64,000 nucleotides of DNA, taken from NCBI GenBank assembly GCA_037157565.1, contig JAZHRO010000002.1:79658001-79722000 (forward strand), in the 5' to 3' direction. How positions within the stretch are numbered: position 1 is the stretch's first letter; each line of letters starts with the position of its first letter. This document shows positions 30,713 to 43,540 of this stretch, in pieces. This stretch comes from Thalassia testudinum. Taxonomy: Eukaryota; Streptophyta; Magnoliopsida; Alismatales; Hydrocharitaceae. The translations under genes and the position numbers were made by a program. The notes below the pieces were generated by a model. The model saw only the letters and a program-made list of their open reading frames with translations. It did not search any database and was not told where the DNA came from.

Positions 30713-31658
30713 GGACATTGATGTGCTCTATCTACATAAACAAGCAATTCAATTTAGCCTTAAATGTTCAACCCTGTGGGACCTAAAAACCTCAAGAGGC
30801 ACAACTAGGCTTGCAAGCAATTACGCCTTTTTTCTTAAAGTCAATCTTGTCAGGTTAAATACGGGTGGGGTAGAGAGAGCATTTCCAAAACTTTCGCTAA
30901 GGTGCTTATTGAGTAACCTCTAACTTGCTTAAGTCATTTGACCTTGATACTCGCAGCCTAGACAATAGATTTAACCTTAAGAATTAAGGGTAACCATTTA
31001 GATTAAGCCAAAATCACACCCTTAAGACTAGAAATTATCCAACTTTAAGGCCAGTGTCAACTCAATTTTAAGGTATAGGTGAATGCAGATACTTGGAATG
31101 TGATGTGCATTTTGCGGGGGTTGTGCCCTTAAAGATTAATTCAATGTGCAAATGCAACAACCAAGTAAAGACAACCTTTAATTTTAGAATTCTTGTCTTT
31201 TAAAGTTTCTCCTTGGTTGAATGTGTTTTGAGGTTCTTCTTGCCACTTTTAGGATTTCATATAATGTTGTTGTTGGTGATATGTCTTCTTTTAATTAATG
31301 TGTTAATGCAGGTGCGTGTTCAATTTCAAGTAGATTAATAACAAGAGATTAGAAACCTGTAAAGGTAGGTGAATCCTAGAATGAGTGTCCTAATAATAAA
31401 ATAACTTCTAATAGAATGCAGCTTTTAGGGTGAGATTTTTTTTTTTATTTTTTCAATTTTTTTGAAAGAAAACTATCCTAAACTAATTATGAGATGAGAT
31501 GAGTTGACTTACTTGTTGGACCTGTCTGAATTGGCTGAAGGTCTTTGCCTGCAAAATGTACAAATCAAAATCGAGGCAAATGAATCAGTAACCTTAAAAA
31601 ATAAAAAAATCCTACTAAATGATTGAAATGCATTAAAAAGTAATCTAGATTCATTATC
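30713..31658. other. unassigned stretch between copia fragment and Athila primer site
   Basis: AT-rich, with no reading frame above about 70 codons and no motif I recognise. By position it could be the untranslated leader of the minus-strand Athila-type element whose primer site follows. Confidence 0.4.
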
Positions 31659-31676
31659 TCCCTGACAACGGTGCCA
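31659..31676 (-). promoter_or_regulatory. Athila-type primer-binding site (tRNA-Asp)
   Basis: On the minus strand TGGCACCGTTGTCAGGGA differs at about three positions from TGGCGCCGTTGCCGGGGA, the tRNA-Asp primer site of Athila/Tat elements. It lies 5 bases from the LTR edge at 31682. Confidence 0.7.
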
Positions 31677-31835
31677 AAAATTGATCATGTGGATCACAAG
31701 AAGATAAGTGTCATTGTACATGAAAATACGATTATTTATAAAATTATTGAACTCTCAAAATAGATAGAAATAAGTATAGCGGGACTTCGAGTCGTCCTCA
31801 AGGTGGTAAAATCATCTAAATTATTAATTACTAAT

Positions 31836-34498
31836 TGTAACGACCTGATTCCCGAGTCCCTACGAGACACGAGAACCGGACCGACTAGACTAATCTCAAG
31901 ACCTAGTCGTCCAACGAGGAAGTAACCAAAAGAGCAGTAAAATAAACCACATTCAACATGAAATATAACTAGCAGTAACAAAATATAGCAGTAAGAAAAG
32001 GAACTACTACAGCATGTACCACCACAACAGTAGAATAACATTTATAATATAATAAGCACTACGAGCAAAGAAAGTACAGAGAGTAACAAGAACTACTCAC
32101 TACATTGGAACAAAAAGGCACAAAAGAACAGTGGTAACTCTACTGGACCCTACTCGGCCCAGCGTCCTCTGCAGTCGCTGACCCTGGCTGCTCAACACCT
32201 GGTCCTGAAAAGTAACGAGTGTAACACGTCAGCGAAACGCTGAGTAGAGTGGCAGCTAAACTAAAGAAGCAGTAAAGTGTACAGTAACTGCTTTATTTTC
32301 TTTCTTCCTTTATTTACGTCTTTCTATTGTTTCACAATTTATCTATTTCTCAGATCCTTCACTCGATCTCGAATGTTCCTCGTGGGAATGATCTTGATTG
32401 CAGTCTTTTCCGAACAGTAGAAGTAGTACGTGGTGCTCTCCTGGCCGGGAGAGTCCCCTGTGGTGATCCTACTCTCAGTCAACCACCCCAAGGTCACGGA
32501 CAGACGTAACGGTGACTACGGCACACGCGATAAACGCACAGGTAGCTAACCCGCACTGGCACGCGATCAGTCGTTTCCGTTAACGGGTGCGCCCAAAGCA
32601 CAGCACGGAACTAGTACAGGGCAGAGCCCTCTCAGTAACAGGGGTCCAACCCCTCCACAGTAACCAAACAGGGGCCTTGCCCCTCCACAGTCCGCGCACC
32701 CTCGCCTGACTACCCTGGTTTGCCCAATGGACCTAACAAGTCGGTGTAGGTGAGCTAGCAGAACCCCAGGGCCCATGGGGTAGCTAGTACTCGCCCTACA
32801 CTAGTAGCTCTCCTCGGTACTACGTACACGAGGGCCAGCAAGTCGGTACAAAGTGGCCAGACCTAACCCCGAGTCCCTGGGGCGGCTGGCTCCGCTCTGC
32901 ACTAAACAGGTAACAGGTACTTCCCTTGGTACCACGTACCCAAGAGACAGCACACTACCACGTCTTTCTTTCTCAGATCCATTCCTTTCTCTTTCCAGGA
33001 GATCCACTCGTAATTCCCCGTAGGGTTCCAGCTCTTTTAACTCAGAACATCTAGGTTCCACTTTCCAGTTTTACGTTCTTACGATCCATGTTCTCAATCA
33101 CGTGTATTTATTCATAACAGACAGCTGTTAAATCAATTTACAGGCAGCTATTTATTCCTTTCCACTTTTCCAAGACTTCAGTATTCATATATTCCACTAG
33201 TTTTCCCATCCTAGGATTCATGCCATACCCTAGGATCTATCATTCAATCTAGTTTTCCAGCCCTAGGATTCATGCAACACCCTAGGATCTGTCATTCAAT
33301 CTAGTTTCTCATTCCTAGGATTCATGCAATGTCTTAGGTTCTATTTATGGTTCCATAGTTTAACAGATTATGCTAATAAACTTAAAAGCCACTCTACCAG
33401 CTACAACAAGAGTACTGGGGGCATGGTCGGGAATCCTGCGTGCCTCCGCAACCCCCGAGACTGTAATGGAACGGGGTCCTATCACAAGGATCAAACACAA
33501 GAAGTTTCTCAAAACAGTATCTAATCACTGTAGACTGGTAGAGGATTTAATTCCGAAAAGAATGCAACTCGAAACGCGGAAAACGGACTCCGAACGGGCC
33601 CTAAACAGGTTGAAAACGACGAAACAGTGCAAAATCAGACGTCTGGAACTTCTTCCAGATGTCTTAAAAATGGGGATCAGATGATACCTTGTCCTGCGTA
33701 GTCTCTCAGACGTCCAGAAGCCTGCGGGGGCATCTGGCCTAGTTCTCAGACGTCCGATGGTCACCCCGGACGTCTGGAAGTCCCTCTAGTCGTTTGGCAC
33801 CGCTAGCAGATGTTTGATTCGCGTTGGATGAATCTCAGAACCTGCACGTACCCACTCATCGTTCTCAGTACGGACGGTCGCAGGAAAGGAAGAAGACGAA
33901 AATAACTTACTTGCCAGACGTCTGGATAGTCCTCCAGACATCTTAACCGTCGTCTGGTTGGATGACCAGACGTCTGATTCTGGAAAAGCTTCCAGAACCA
34001 GAGCGGTACTCGCCCTCCGCCTGCGCCGCGCCTCGTCCGCCTGCTGCTCGAGCTACAGCAGACCTCCCGCGTCACTCCGCGCCCGCTGTGCCCCCGCCGA
34101 CCGGCTCTAGCAGCCCCGGCAAGCTCGCCCTCACGGCTGAGTGCCTCCTCCCTCGCGCAGCACCTCCTCCCACACTCACCGCGGCTGCCGCCGCCGCCGC
34201 TCGCTCGCACTCGCACTCACTGGAAGAAGAAGGAGGAGCGGAGGTGATGAGAGTGAGGGAGAGGGTGAGGCTTTTTAAAGCCGCGCGAGGAGAGGAAGAG
34301 AGAGAGAACGCAAACTGCGGTCGTAGGAGGAGAGAGGGAAAAAGAGAGAGGAAGGTGGTTGCGGGTCTGCGTGCGCTTGCCCGTAGACGTAGTCCCGCGT
34401 GCCACCGAAAATAGATCCCAGACATCTGGAAGGGGTTCCAGACGTCTGGGCCACCTCCCAGATGTCTTAAAAAAACGTCTTGGAGTGCGTTCGTAACA
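31836..34498 (-). mobile_element. 3' LTR of C, with mini-gene exons
   Basis: 2663 bp, TGTAACGACC...TTCGTAACA on +. On the minus strand: TATA-like TTTAAAAAG (about 34270), hairpin (33977-34004), donor GTAAGT (33910), then mini-gene blocks 33478-33398 (81 nt) and 32204-32140 (65 nt, stop 32142-32140). A further exon-like piece ends at 33688 (ACAAG|GTATC) and contains ATG at 33733-33731 in the same frame. Spliced, this copy would give a 63-residue product with no stop. Confidence 0.9.
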
Positions 34499-34516
34499 AT
34501 ATAACAAACTCAAAGG

Positions 34517-34536
34517 AAGTTTCGTCCCCGAAACTT
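34517..34536 (-). other. hairpin next to 3' LTR C
   Basis: Same 8-bp stem and 4-nt loop as in A and B, read on the minus strand, 18 bases from the LTR. Confidence 0.6.
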
Positions 34537-34582
34537 GCTCTAACTAGTGTGCGGAAAAAACGTCATAATAACCATAACAAAC

Positions 34583-37500
34583 TCAAAGAGGACCGAAGCC
34601 GGTCCGAAAAGACGTACCCGCAAAGAGCTCCGGGTATTGCTCCCACATTGCCGCCTCAGGCTCCCAGGTAGCCTCTTCGTACCGCTGGCTCCTCCACAAA
34701 ACCTTTACCAGGGGTACTTGCTTTCGTCTCAAACTGCGGACGGCTCGGTCTAGAATTTGCATTGGCCGCTCGGGGTAGGTCAGGTCGTCGTCCACCTCGA
34801 CGCTCTCGTGACTCAGTACGTGACTGGGATCGGCTACGTACTTCCTGAGGTTGGACATGTGGAACACGTCGTGCACACTAGAAAGCTGGGGAGGGAGGGC
34901 AAGCCTGTAAGCAACGGGTCAAACCCGCTCCAGGACCTCAAAGGGCCCCACAGACCTCGGCGCGAGGTTCCCTCTCACCCCAAACCGCTGCAGGCCCTTC
35001 ATGGGCGAAACACGAAGGAAGACGTGGTCCCCAACCTCAAACTGCACCTCTCTGCGTCTTCGATCCACGTAGCTCTTCTGCCTTCTCCTGACAGTGCTGA
35101 GTTTCCTATGGATCTACTCGACTACCTCCTGGCTCTGTCGGATCAACCTGGGGCCAACCTCCCACTTGGTCTCCACCTCAACCCAACTCAAGGGTGCCGT
35201 ACACCTCCGTCCGTACAGAGCCTTGTAGGGAGCCATGTCGATGCTCGAGTGATAGCTGTTGTTGTATGCAAACTCTGCCAGGGGCAGGTGCTCCTCCCAA
35301 GAGCCCCTTCAGTCCAGTACACAGGCACGCAAAAGGTCCTCAAGTGTCTGTATCGTGCGCTCAGACTGTCCGTCCGTCTGGGGGTGATAAGCTGTACTAA
35401 ACCTCAACCGCGTCCCCAGGGCTTGCTGAAACTCAGCCCAAAACTGGGACGTAAAGCGGGTATCCCGGTCAGATACGATTTCCCGTGGAACTCCGTATAG
35501 TCGTACCACGTCACGAATATACCTCTCTACCAACTGTGCTGGTCCCAAAGTGACTCGGATTGGCAAGAATCGTGCCGTCTTCGTTAGTCTATCCATAATT
35601 ACCCAGACTGCGTCGTGTCCTCGCTGGGTAACAGGTAAACCCACCACCAAGTCCATGGTGATGCTCTCCCACTTCCACTCTGGCACTGGAAGCGGCTGCA
35701 GCGGCCCTGCAGGCCTCTGATGCTCGGCTTTCACCTGCTGACACACTAAGCACTGTTGCACGAATTCACCCACATCCCGCTTCATCCCCCTCCACCAAAA
35801 CTTGCGCCTCAAGTCGTGGTACATCTTCGTGTTTCCGGGATGTATGGTGAATCTGGAGCCGTGTGCCTCCGTCAGGAGCTCTCTCAACAGCTCCTCGTCT
35901 CTGGGAACGCACAACCGTCCCCTTAGGCGTAGCACCTGGTCTGTGAAAGAGAAGTCCCCTGGGTCTCCTGACAGTACTCTGTCGCGCAAGGACTGCAAGT
36001 ACGGATCGGCCATCTGTCCTGTGATGATGCGGTCTATCAGCTCTGGCCTAGTCTGTCGTGTCACAGTCACTGCCCCATAGTGCCCCCGTAACTCCAGGGG
36101 TCGCCAACTGCCCACCTCCTCCAAGAGGCCCCAACTCTGTAACTGTAAACTGGCCAAGTGTGTGGGCGCCTTACGGCTCAAGGAGTCAGCCACCACATTG
36201 GCCTTTCCCGGGTGGTAGGAGATGCTGTAGTCGTAGTCCTTCAGAAGCTCCAACCAACGTCTCTGTCTCATGTTGAGCTCCTTCTGATCAAAAAGGTATC
36301 TGAGGCTCTTGTGATCTGTGAAAATCTCGAAGGTCTCACCGTACAAGTAGTGCCTCCAGGTCTTCAACGCGAAGACGACAGCTGCCAACACCAGGTCGTG
36401 GGTAGGGTAGGTATGCTCATGGGGCTTCAGTTGCCGCGAAGCGTAAGCGACAACGTGACCCCTCTGCATGAGAACACCTCCTAACCCCTGCAAGGAGGCA
36501 TCCGTGTACATAACGAACCCGCCACTACTGTCAGGGATGGTGAGCACGGGAGCTGAAGTCAAACTCTCCTTCAGCTCCTGAAAACACGCCTCACAGGCGT
36601 CTGTCCAAGTGAAGGGCACGTCCTTCCTAGTCAGCTGTGTCATAGGACGCGTGATCTGTGAAAAACCTCTGATGAATCGTCAGTAGTAGCCTACCAGTCC
36701 CAGGAAACTGCGAATCTCAGTGACTGAACGCGGTCTCTCCCACCTGAGCACTGTCTCAACCTTGGCTGGGTCCACCGCCAAGCCGTCTCCAGAGATCACA
36801 TGACCTAAGAAGGTCACCTCCCTCAACCAGAACTCGCACTTGCTGTATTTGGCGTACAGCCTACGTCGTCTCAGTGTGTCCAGAACCATCCACAAGTGCT
36901 GTCCGTGTTGCGTCCGATCTCGAGAATAGATGAGTACATCATCAATGAATACCACCACGAACTGGTCCAAGTACGGTCTAAACACTCGGTTCATCAGGTC
37001 CATGAAAGCAGCGGGGGCATTGATCAGCCCAAACGGCATGGCCAAAAACTCGTAGTGTCCGTACCGGGTGCGAAAAGCTGTCTTGGAGACGTCGGTCTCC
37101 CTGATCCTCAACTGGTGGTATCCAGACCTCAAGTCGATCTTGGAGAACACCGTGGCACCCCGCAACTGGTCAAACAAGTCGTTGATCCTCGGCAGCGGAT
37201 ATCTGTTCTTGATGGTGACCCTATTCAGCTGTCGATAGTCCACACAAAGGCGTAGGGTACCATCCTTCTTTTTCACAAACAGTACCGGGGCTCCCCAGGG
37301 AGACGCACTGGGCCTCACGGAACCCTTCTCCAAAAGGTCCTACAACTGAGACTTGAGCTCTCGTAGCTCAAGCGGTGCCATCCTGTATGGCGCGGTGGAG
37401 ATGGGGCTGGTCCCTAGTACTAGTGAGATCTCAAACTCGATCTCACGCTCGGGCGGTAGTCCTGGTAACTCGTTTGGAAACACGTCATGGTACCCTCTGA

Positions 37501-38080
37501 CCACCGGGATGCTCTGGAAGTCTGCCACAGGGCTGGGCTCTGACACCACACAAGCTAGGAAGACCTCACACCCCTGGCTCAAAAGTCTCGCCGCCCGAAG
37601 TGCCGAAATGCACCTGAAGCCTCTGTCCACTCGCTGTCCGTGAAACTCAAAAGAAGGCAACTCCGGCATGGAGAAGACAATCTTCCTCTCAAAACAGTCC
37701 ACTAAGGCGTGGCAAGTGGACAGCCAGTCCATCCCCAGAATTACACCAAAGTCCTCCATCTGTATCATAATCAGGTCAGCTGGCAAGCTATGTCCCCCGA
37801 TGATGACCTCGCAATCCGTGTACACCTCCTCAGCTACAAACAGCTGACCACTCGGACCTCTGATTACGAACGGATTCTCTAACAGTGTATAATCCTGGTC
37901 CAAACTAACTGCGATACTGGCTGCGACAAACGAGTGCGTAGCGTCGGAATCGAAAAGTGTGTAAACGAGTCTGCCGGAAACTGAAACCATACCTGCCACC
38001 ACCGAGCCCGAAGCTCTGGCATCCCTGTGTGTCAGGGCGTTGATACGCCCCTCAGCTCTAGGTGCGGACGAAGCAGCCAC
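34583..38080 (-). pseudogene. chromovirus pol, element C
   Basis: One frame throughout on the minus strand. Protease active site DSDATHSF (Gly changed to Asp). RT with [27 protein letters not shown] and FIDD (37280-36940). RNase H (VMYTDAS, FTDHKSL), integrase with zinc finger and DDE residues, chromodomain-like end ([18 protein letters not shown]). Stops at 37340-37342 (TAG for CAG), 36680-36682 (TGA for CGA-type Arg), 35309-35311 (TGA for TGG), 35114-35116 (TAG for CAG) and 34919-34921 (TGA for GGA). Four of the five are C-to-T or G-to-A changes. Confidence 0.92.
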
Positions 38081-39345
38081 ACTCTACGTCGGATGGGCAG
38101 GTGCTGGCCGGTACCCTCCTTGTGACTGTTGTCCTCCTCCTCACGCCTGGGAACCGCGGCCTCCTGCGCGCCCTCCAGTGCTCTGCACGGGAATTATCTG
38201 TTGACCTCCTGCCCTAGACGGGCAGTCCCTCCTGATGTGGCCTGGCTGGCCACACTGGTAACAGAGGGGAACCCGACTCCCGCCCTCAGTGGGTCCCTAC
38301 TATCGGCTGGGCGGGGGTCCGGTGCTGGCGACTGCCCCTGTTGAGGGTCCCCAAAGGCCACTGATGGCCTTGCAAAACGTGATGGCTCTCCTGCGGATGC
38401 CACGTGTCTCCTCTCTCGCCGGCCCTGTGAAAAGTCTGGCTGAAAGGACCTCTTCCGCCCGCCATCAGTGTCTCGCGCGGACGGGTTGGTCTCCTCGTAG
38501 GTCATGGCTGCCTCCACCACCCTCGAAAACGTAGGCAGCTTCAGGGGTTTGACATACCCCCGAATCGCAGGCCGGAGCCCCTCGGTGAACCTCCAAAGGC
38601 GCTCCTCCTCAGTAGCTACCGCTGTCGCTGCAAAGCGGGACAGCTCCAGGAAACGCGTGCGGTACGCGCTCACAGTCATCGTCCCTTGGCGGAGAGTGTG
38701 GAACTCCCGCCTCCTCTGGTCCTGCCACGTCTGGGGAAAGTACTGCTCACAGAAGAGGGCGACGAACCGATCCCAAGTCGACTCGTCCCTCTCCTGTCCC
38801 CGGACAGCCCTCCACCACCTGTGTGCCGCACTCTCCAGCTGGTACGTGGCAAAGGCCACGTGGCACTCCACCGGGGGGAGAAGGGTGTCGAAAATCTTCT
38901 CCAGCTACTCAAGCCAGTCCTCTGCCTCGGTCGGGTCCTCATCCCCCTTGAAGGAGGGGGGCTTTAGCTTCCGAAACTGCCCGAAGAGCTCGGAGTGGCG
39001 CTGCAGTGGGGATGCTGGTGCACCTCTAGGCAAAGGTGCCTCGTGCACAGAAGCGTCGGAGGAAGGTGGGGGCGGCGGCGGCCCATCCCCTCCCCCGTGT
39101 CCAGCGCCGCATCCGTCGGGTGGTCCCACAGAGGACTCCCCCTCCGCAGCCCTAGGGTGAGGCGCTCGAGGCGGTGGGTGGAGCTCCTCTCGCACAATAT
39201 CCCGTATCAGCTGGGCGAGCTCCTGAGCCTGGACACCCGGGAGTGGTGGCTGGTCCACCGAGGCATCGACCACGGCACGCCCACCTCGCCGACCTCGTCC
39301 TCGGCCGCGCCCACGGCCCGCCTCACCAGTCCTGCGACGAGGCAT
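38081..39345 (-). pseudogene. chromovirus gag, element C
   Basis: Minus strand from ATG 39345 (MPRRRTGEAGRGRG), 3 nt after the predicted acceptor CTTACAG. It has the same order as B: RG-rich start, Pro-rich linker, capsid core, CCHC knuckle. A TAG at 38905-38907 stands for the CAG of B (WLEQLEKIF). A frameshift near 38345 takes the frame out before the knuckle, which is readable in another frame at about 38232-38270. Confidence 0.88.
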
Positions 39346-39512
39346 CTCCTGTAAGCAGACGCAAAACAAAACGGAACACGTCACTATGGAACGATACATA
39401 ACGGAAATGTCTAAGAGCTCATGTCAAAAGGTATGTTGTGGTGGCTACTCTAGTTATAGAGATGTGAATTGGTTATTTTCCAGTCAGTTGATTCACTTCT
39501 CGGGACAACCTT

Positions 39513-39524
39513 GCTCTGATACCA
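39513..39524 (-). promoter_or_regulatory. primer-binding site of C
   Basis: TGGTATCAGAGC on the minus strand, perfect initiator-Met match, 3 bases from the 5' LTR. Confidence 0.9.
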
Positions 39525-40248
39525 TCTTGTAACGACCCGATTCCCGAGTCCCTACGAGACACGAGAACCGGACCGACTCGACTAATCCCAAGACCTAGTC
39601 GTCCAATGAGGAAGTAACCAAAAGAGCAGTAAAATAAACCACATTCAACATGAAATATAACTAGCAGTAAAAAAATACAGCAGTAAGAAAAAGAACTACT
39701 ACAGCATGTACCACCACAACAGTAGAACAACATTTATAATATAACAAGCACTACGAGCAAAGAAAGTACAGAGAGTAACAAGAATTACTCACTACATTGG
39801 AACAAAAAGGCACAAAAGAACAGTGGTAACTCTACTGGACCCTACTCGGCTCAGCGTCCTCTGCAGTCGCTGACTGTGGCTGCTCAACACCTGGTCCTGA
39901 AAAGTAACGAGTGTAACACGTCAGCGAAACGCTGAGTAGAGTGGCAGCTAAACTAAAGAAGCAGTAAAGTGTACAGTAGCTGTTTTGTTTTCTTTCTTCC
40001 TTTATTTACGTCTTTCTATTGTTTCACAATTTATCTATTTTTCAGATCCTTCACTTGATCTCGAATGTTCCTCGTGGGAACGATCTTGATTGCAGTCTTT
40101 TCCGAACAGTAGAAGTAGCACGTGGTGCTCTCCTGGCCGAGAGAGTCCCTCGTGGTGATCCTACTCTCAGTCAACCACCCCAAGATCACGGACAGACATA
40201 ACGGTGACTACGGCACGCGCGATAAACGCACAGGTAGCTAACCCGCAC

Positions 40249-43200
40249 TGTAACGACCCGATTCCCAAGTCCCTACGAGGCACGAGAACCTTACCGACTC
40301 GACTAATCCCAAGACCTAGTCGTCCAACGAGAAAGTAACCAAAAGAGCAGTAAAATAAACCACATTCAGCATGAATATAACTAACAGTAAGGAAATACAG
40401 CAGTAAGGAAAGAAACCACTACAGTATATACCACCACAACAGTAGAACAACATTCATAACATAATATGAACTGTAGGTAAAGAAAAGTACAGCGGAAACA
40501 AGAACTACTCACTATAACGGAACAAAAAGAGGTACAAGAGAACAGTGGTAACTCTACTGGACCCTACTCGGCCTAGCGTCCTCTGCAGCCGCTGACCCTG
40601 GCTGCTCAACACCTGGTCATGAAAGGTAACGAGTGTAACACGTCAGCAAAACGCTGAGTAGAGTGGCAGCTAAACTAAAGAAACATTAAAGTGTACAGTA
40701 GCTGCTTAATTTTCTTTCTTCCTTTATTTATGTCTTTCTATTGTTTCACAATTTATCTATTTCTCAGATCCTTCACTTGATCTCGAATGTTCCTCATGGG
40801 AACGATCTTGATTGCAGTCTTTTCCGAACAGTAGAAGTAACACGTGGTGCTCTCCTGGCTGGGAGAGTCCCCCGTGGTGATCCTACTCTCAGTCAACCAC
40901 CACAAGGTCACTGACAGACGTAACGGTGACTACGGCACGCGCGGTAAACGCACGGGTAGCTAACCCGCACTGGCACGTGGTCAGTCGTTTCTGTTAACGG
41001 GTGCGCCCAAAGCACAGCATAGAACCAGTACAGGGCAGAGCCCTCTCAGTAACAGGGGTCCAACCCCTCCATAGTAACCAAATAGGGGCCTTGCCCCTCC
41101 ACAGTCCGCACACCCTCGCCTGACTACCCTAGTTTGCCCCAGTGGGCCTAACAAGTCGGTGTGGGAGGCTAGCAGAACCCCAGGGCCCGTGGGGTAGCTA
41201 GTACCTCCCTACACTAGTAGCTCTCCTCGGTACTACGTACACGAGGGCCAGCAATTCGGTACAGAGTGGCCAGTCCTAACCCCGGGTCCCTGGGGCGGCT
41301 GGCTCCGCTCTGCACTAAACAGGGGGGGACAGTCGCTCTCCTTGGTACTTCGTACTCAAGGGCCAGCTCACTTCCCCAATTCTATTCCATTCACTTTCCA
41401 GGAGTTCTACTCCTAATTCCCCATAGGGTTCCAGCTCTTTAATTCAGAACATTCCAGTTTCACCATTCCAGTTTCACGTTCATACATCCCATATTCTTAA
41501 TCATGTTCATTTATTCATAACAGGCAGCTGTTAATTCAATTCACAGGCAGCTATTATTTCCTTTTCACATTTTCCAAGACTGCAGTATTCATACATTCCA
41601 TTAGTTTTCCCGTCCTAGGATTCATGCCATATCCTAGGATCTATCATACAATATAGTTTTCCAGCCCTAGGATTCAAGCAACACCCTAGGAATCTACCAT
41701 TCAATCTATTTCTCATTCCTAAGATTCATGCAATGTCCTAGGTTCTATTTATGGTTTCATAATTTAACGGATTATACTTAAAGCCACTCTACCGGTTACA
41801 ACAGGCGAACTGGGGGCGTGGTCGGGAATCCCGCGTGCCTCCGCAACCCCCGAGACTGCAACGGAACGGGGTCCTATCACAAGGATCAAACACAAGGAAC
41901 TTCTCAAAACAGTATACAGCTACTGTAGATAGGTAGAGGATGTAATTCTAAAAAGAACGCAACTTGAAACGCGAAAAACGGAGCCCGAACGGGCCCGAAA
42001 CGGGTCGAAAACGACGAAACAGTGCAAAATCAGACGTCTGGAACTTCTTCCAGACATCTTAAAAAGTGGATCAGGGAATTACCTCGCTCTGCGTGGGCTC
42101 TCAGACGTCCAGAAGCCTGCGGGGGAGTCTGGCCTAGTTCCCAGACATCCGATGGTCACCCAGGACGTCTGGAAGTCGTTCCCGCCGTCTGGCACTGCAG
42201 CCAGACGTCTGATTCGCGTTGGATGCGAATCTTTGACCCTGCACATACCCATTTCCCCTCTCTCTTAGTACGGTCAATCGAAGGGAAGGAAGAAGACGGA
42301 AAAACTCACCTTTCAGACGTCTGGATAGTTTTCCAGATGTCGTTCCAGTCGTCTGTCTAGAAGCACAGACGTCTGATTCTGGAAAATTTTCCAGAACCAG
42401 GGCGCCACTCGCCCTCCGCTCGCGACGCCCAGCCGCACCGCGAGTGCTCCGCATGCTGCTCGAGCTGCAGCAGGCCTCCCGCGCCACTCCGCGCCCGCTG
42501 CGCCCCCGCCGGCCGGCTCCCGCTGCCCCGGCAGGCTCGAGCCCTCATGGTCGACGCCTCCTCCTGCACCCGCCGCGGCCGTCGCCGCCGCCGCTGCACC
42601 CTCGCGCTCGCTCTCGCTCTAGCTCTCGGGCACTGGCTGAAGGAGAAGAGGAAGGAGGTGGAGGTGACGGGAGTGAGGGAGAGGCGTGGCCCTTTTAAGG
42701 CCGCGCGAGGAGGAGAGAGAGAGCGCGATAGAGAGCGCAGGAGGGAAAGGGAAAAAGAAGAGGCGGAGCAGGTCTGCGCGTGTAGGCACGCAGACGCAAC
42801 GGTGCGTGCGCAGAAAAATGAATCCCAGACGTCTGGAAGTGATACCAGACGTCTGGTACGACGTCTGGGACACCTCCCAGACGTCTTAAAAGACGTTTGA
42901 AAGCACGGTTCGTAACAATATAACAAACTCAAAGGAAGTTTCATCCCCGAAACTTGAGCTAACTAGGGTGCGGGAAAACGTCATAAATACCATAACAAAC
43001 TCAAAGAGGACCGAAGCCGGTCCGAAAAGACGTACCCGTGAAGAGTTCCGGGTACCGCTCCCGCATTGCCGCCTCAGGCTCCCAGGTAGCCTCCTCGTAC
43101 CGCTGGCTCCTCCACAAAACCTTTACCAGGGGTACTTGCTTTCGTCTCAAACTGCGGACGGCACGGTCTAGAATCTGCACTGGCCGCTCGGGGTAGGTCA

Positions 43201-43540
43201 GGTCATTGCTCACCTCGACGCTCTCATGACTCAGTACGTGACTGGGATCGGCTACGTACTTCTTGAGGTTGGACACGTGGAACACGTCGTGCACACTAGA
43301 AAGCTGTGGGGGGAGGGCAAGCCTGTAAGCAACGGGTCCAACCCGCTCCAGGACCTCAAAGGGCCCCACAAACCTCGGCGCGAGCTTCCCTCTCACCCCA
43401 AACCGCTACAGGCCCTTCATGGGCGAAACATGAAGAAAGACGTGGTCCCCAACCTCAAACTGCACCTCTCTGTGTCTCCGATCCGCGTAGCTCTTCTGTC
43501 TGCTCCTGACAGTGCGGAGTCGCCTGTGGATCTGCTCGAG
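40249..43540 (-). mobile_element. chromovirus D fragment: one LTR plus integrase end
   Basis: A complete LTR (40249-42917, TGTAACGACC...TTCGTAACA), the conserved hairpin (42936-42955) and the C-terminal part of integrase on the minus strand. The sequence then jumps within GCTCGAGCTGCTCG (about 43535-43548) into C's LTR. The rest of D, its other LTR and any second target duplication are deleted. Its LTR keeps donor GTGAGT (42309) and mini-gene blocks 41873-41793 (81 nt) and 40618-40554, but block 2's acceptor is AT instead of AG. Confidence 0.87.
42987..43538 (-). pseudogene. integrase C-terminus and chromodomain of D
   Basis: Minus strand. Readable from FEVGDHVFL through the linker and chromodomain-like end ([21 protein letters not shown]) to the stop at 43001-43003. 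A TAG at 43406-43408 replaces the CAG of B (GLQRFGVRG). Only this last portion of pol survives. Confidence 0.85.

Noticed and set aside
34757..35500. 247-codon open frame on plus
   Set aside because: Antisense shadow of integrase in C, with no domain of its own.
38504..39160. 218-codon open frame on plus
   Set aside because: Antisense of gag in C; GC-rich third positions keep it open.
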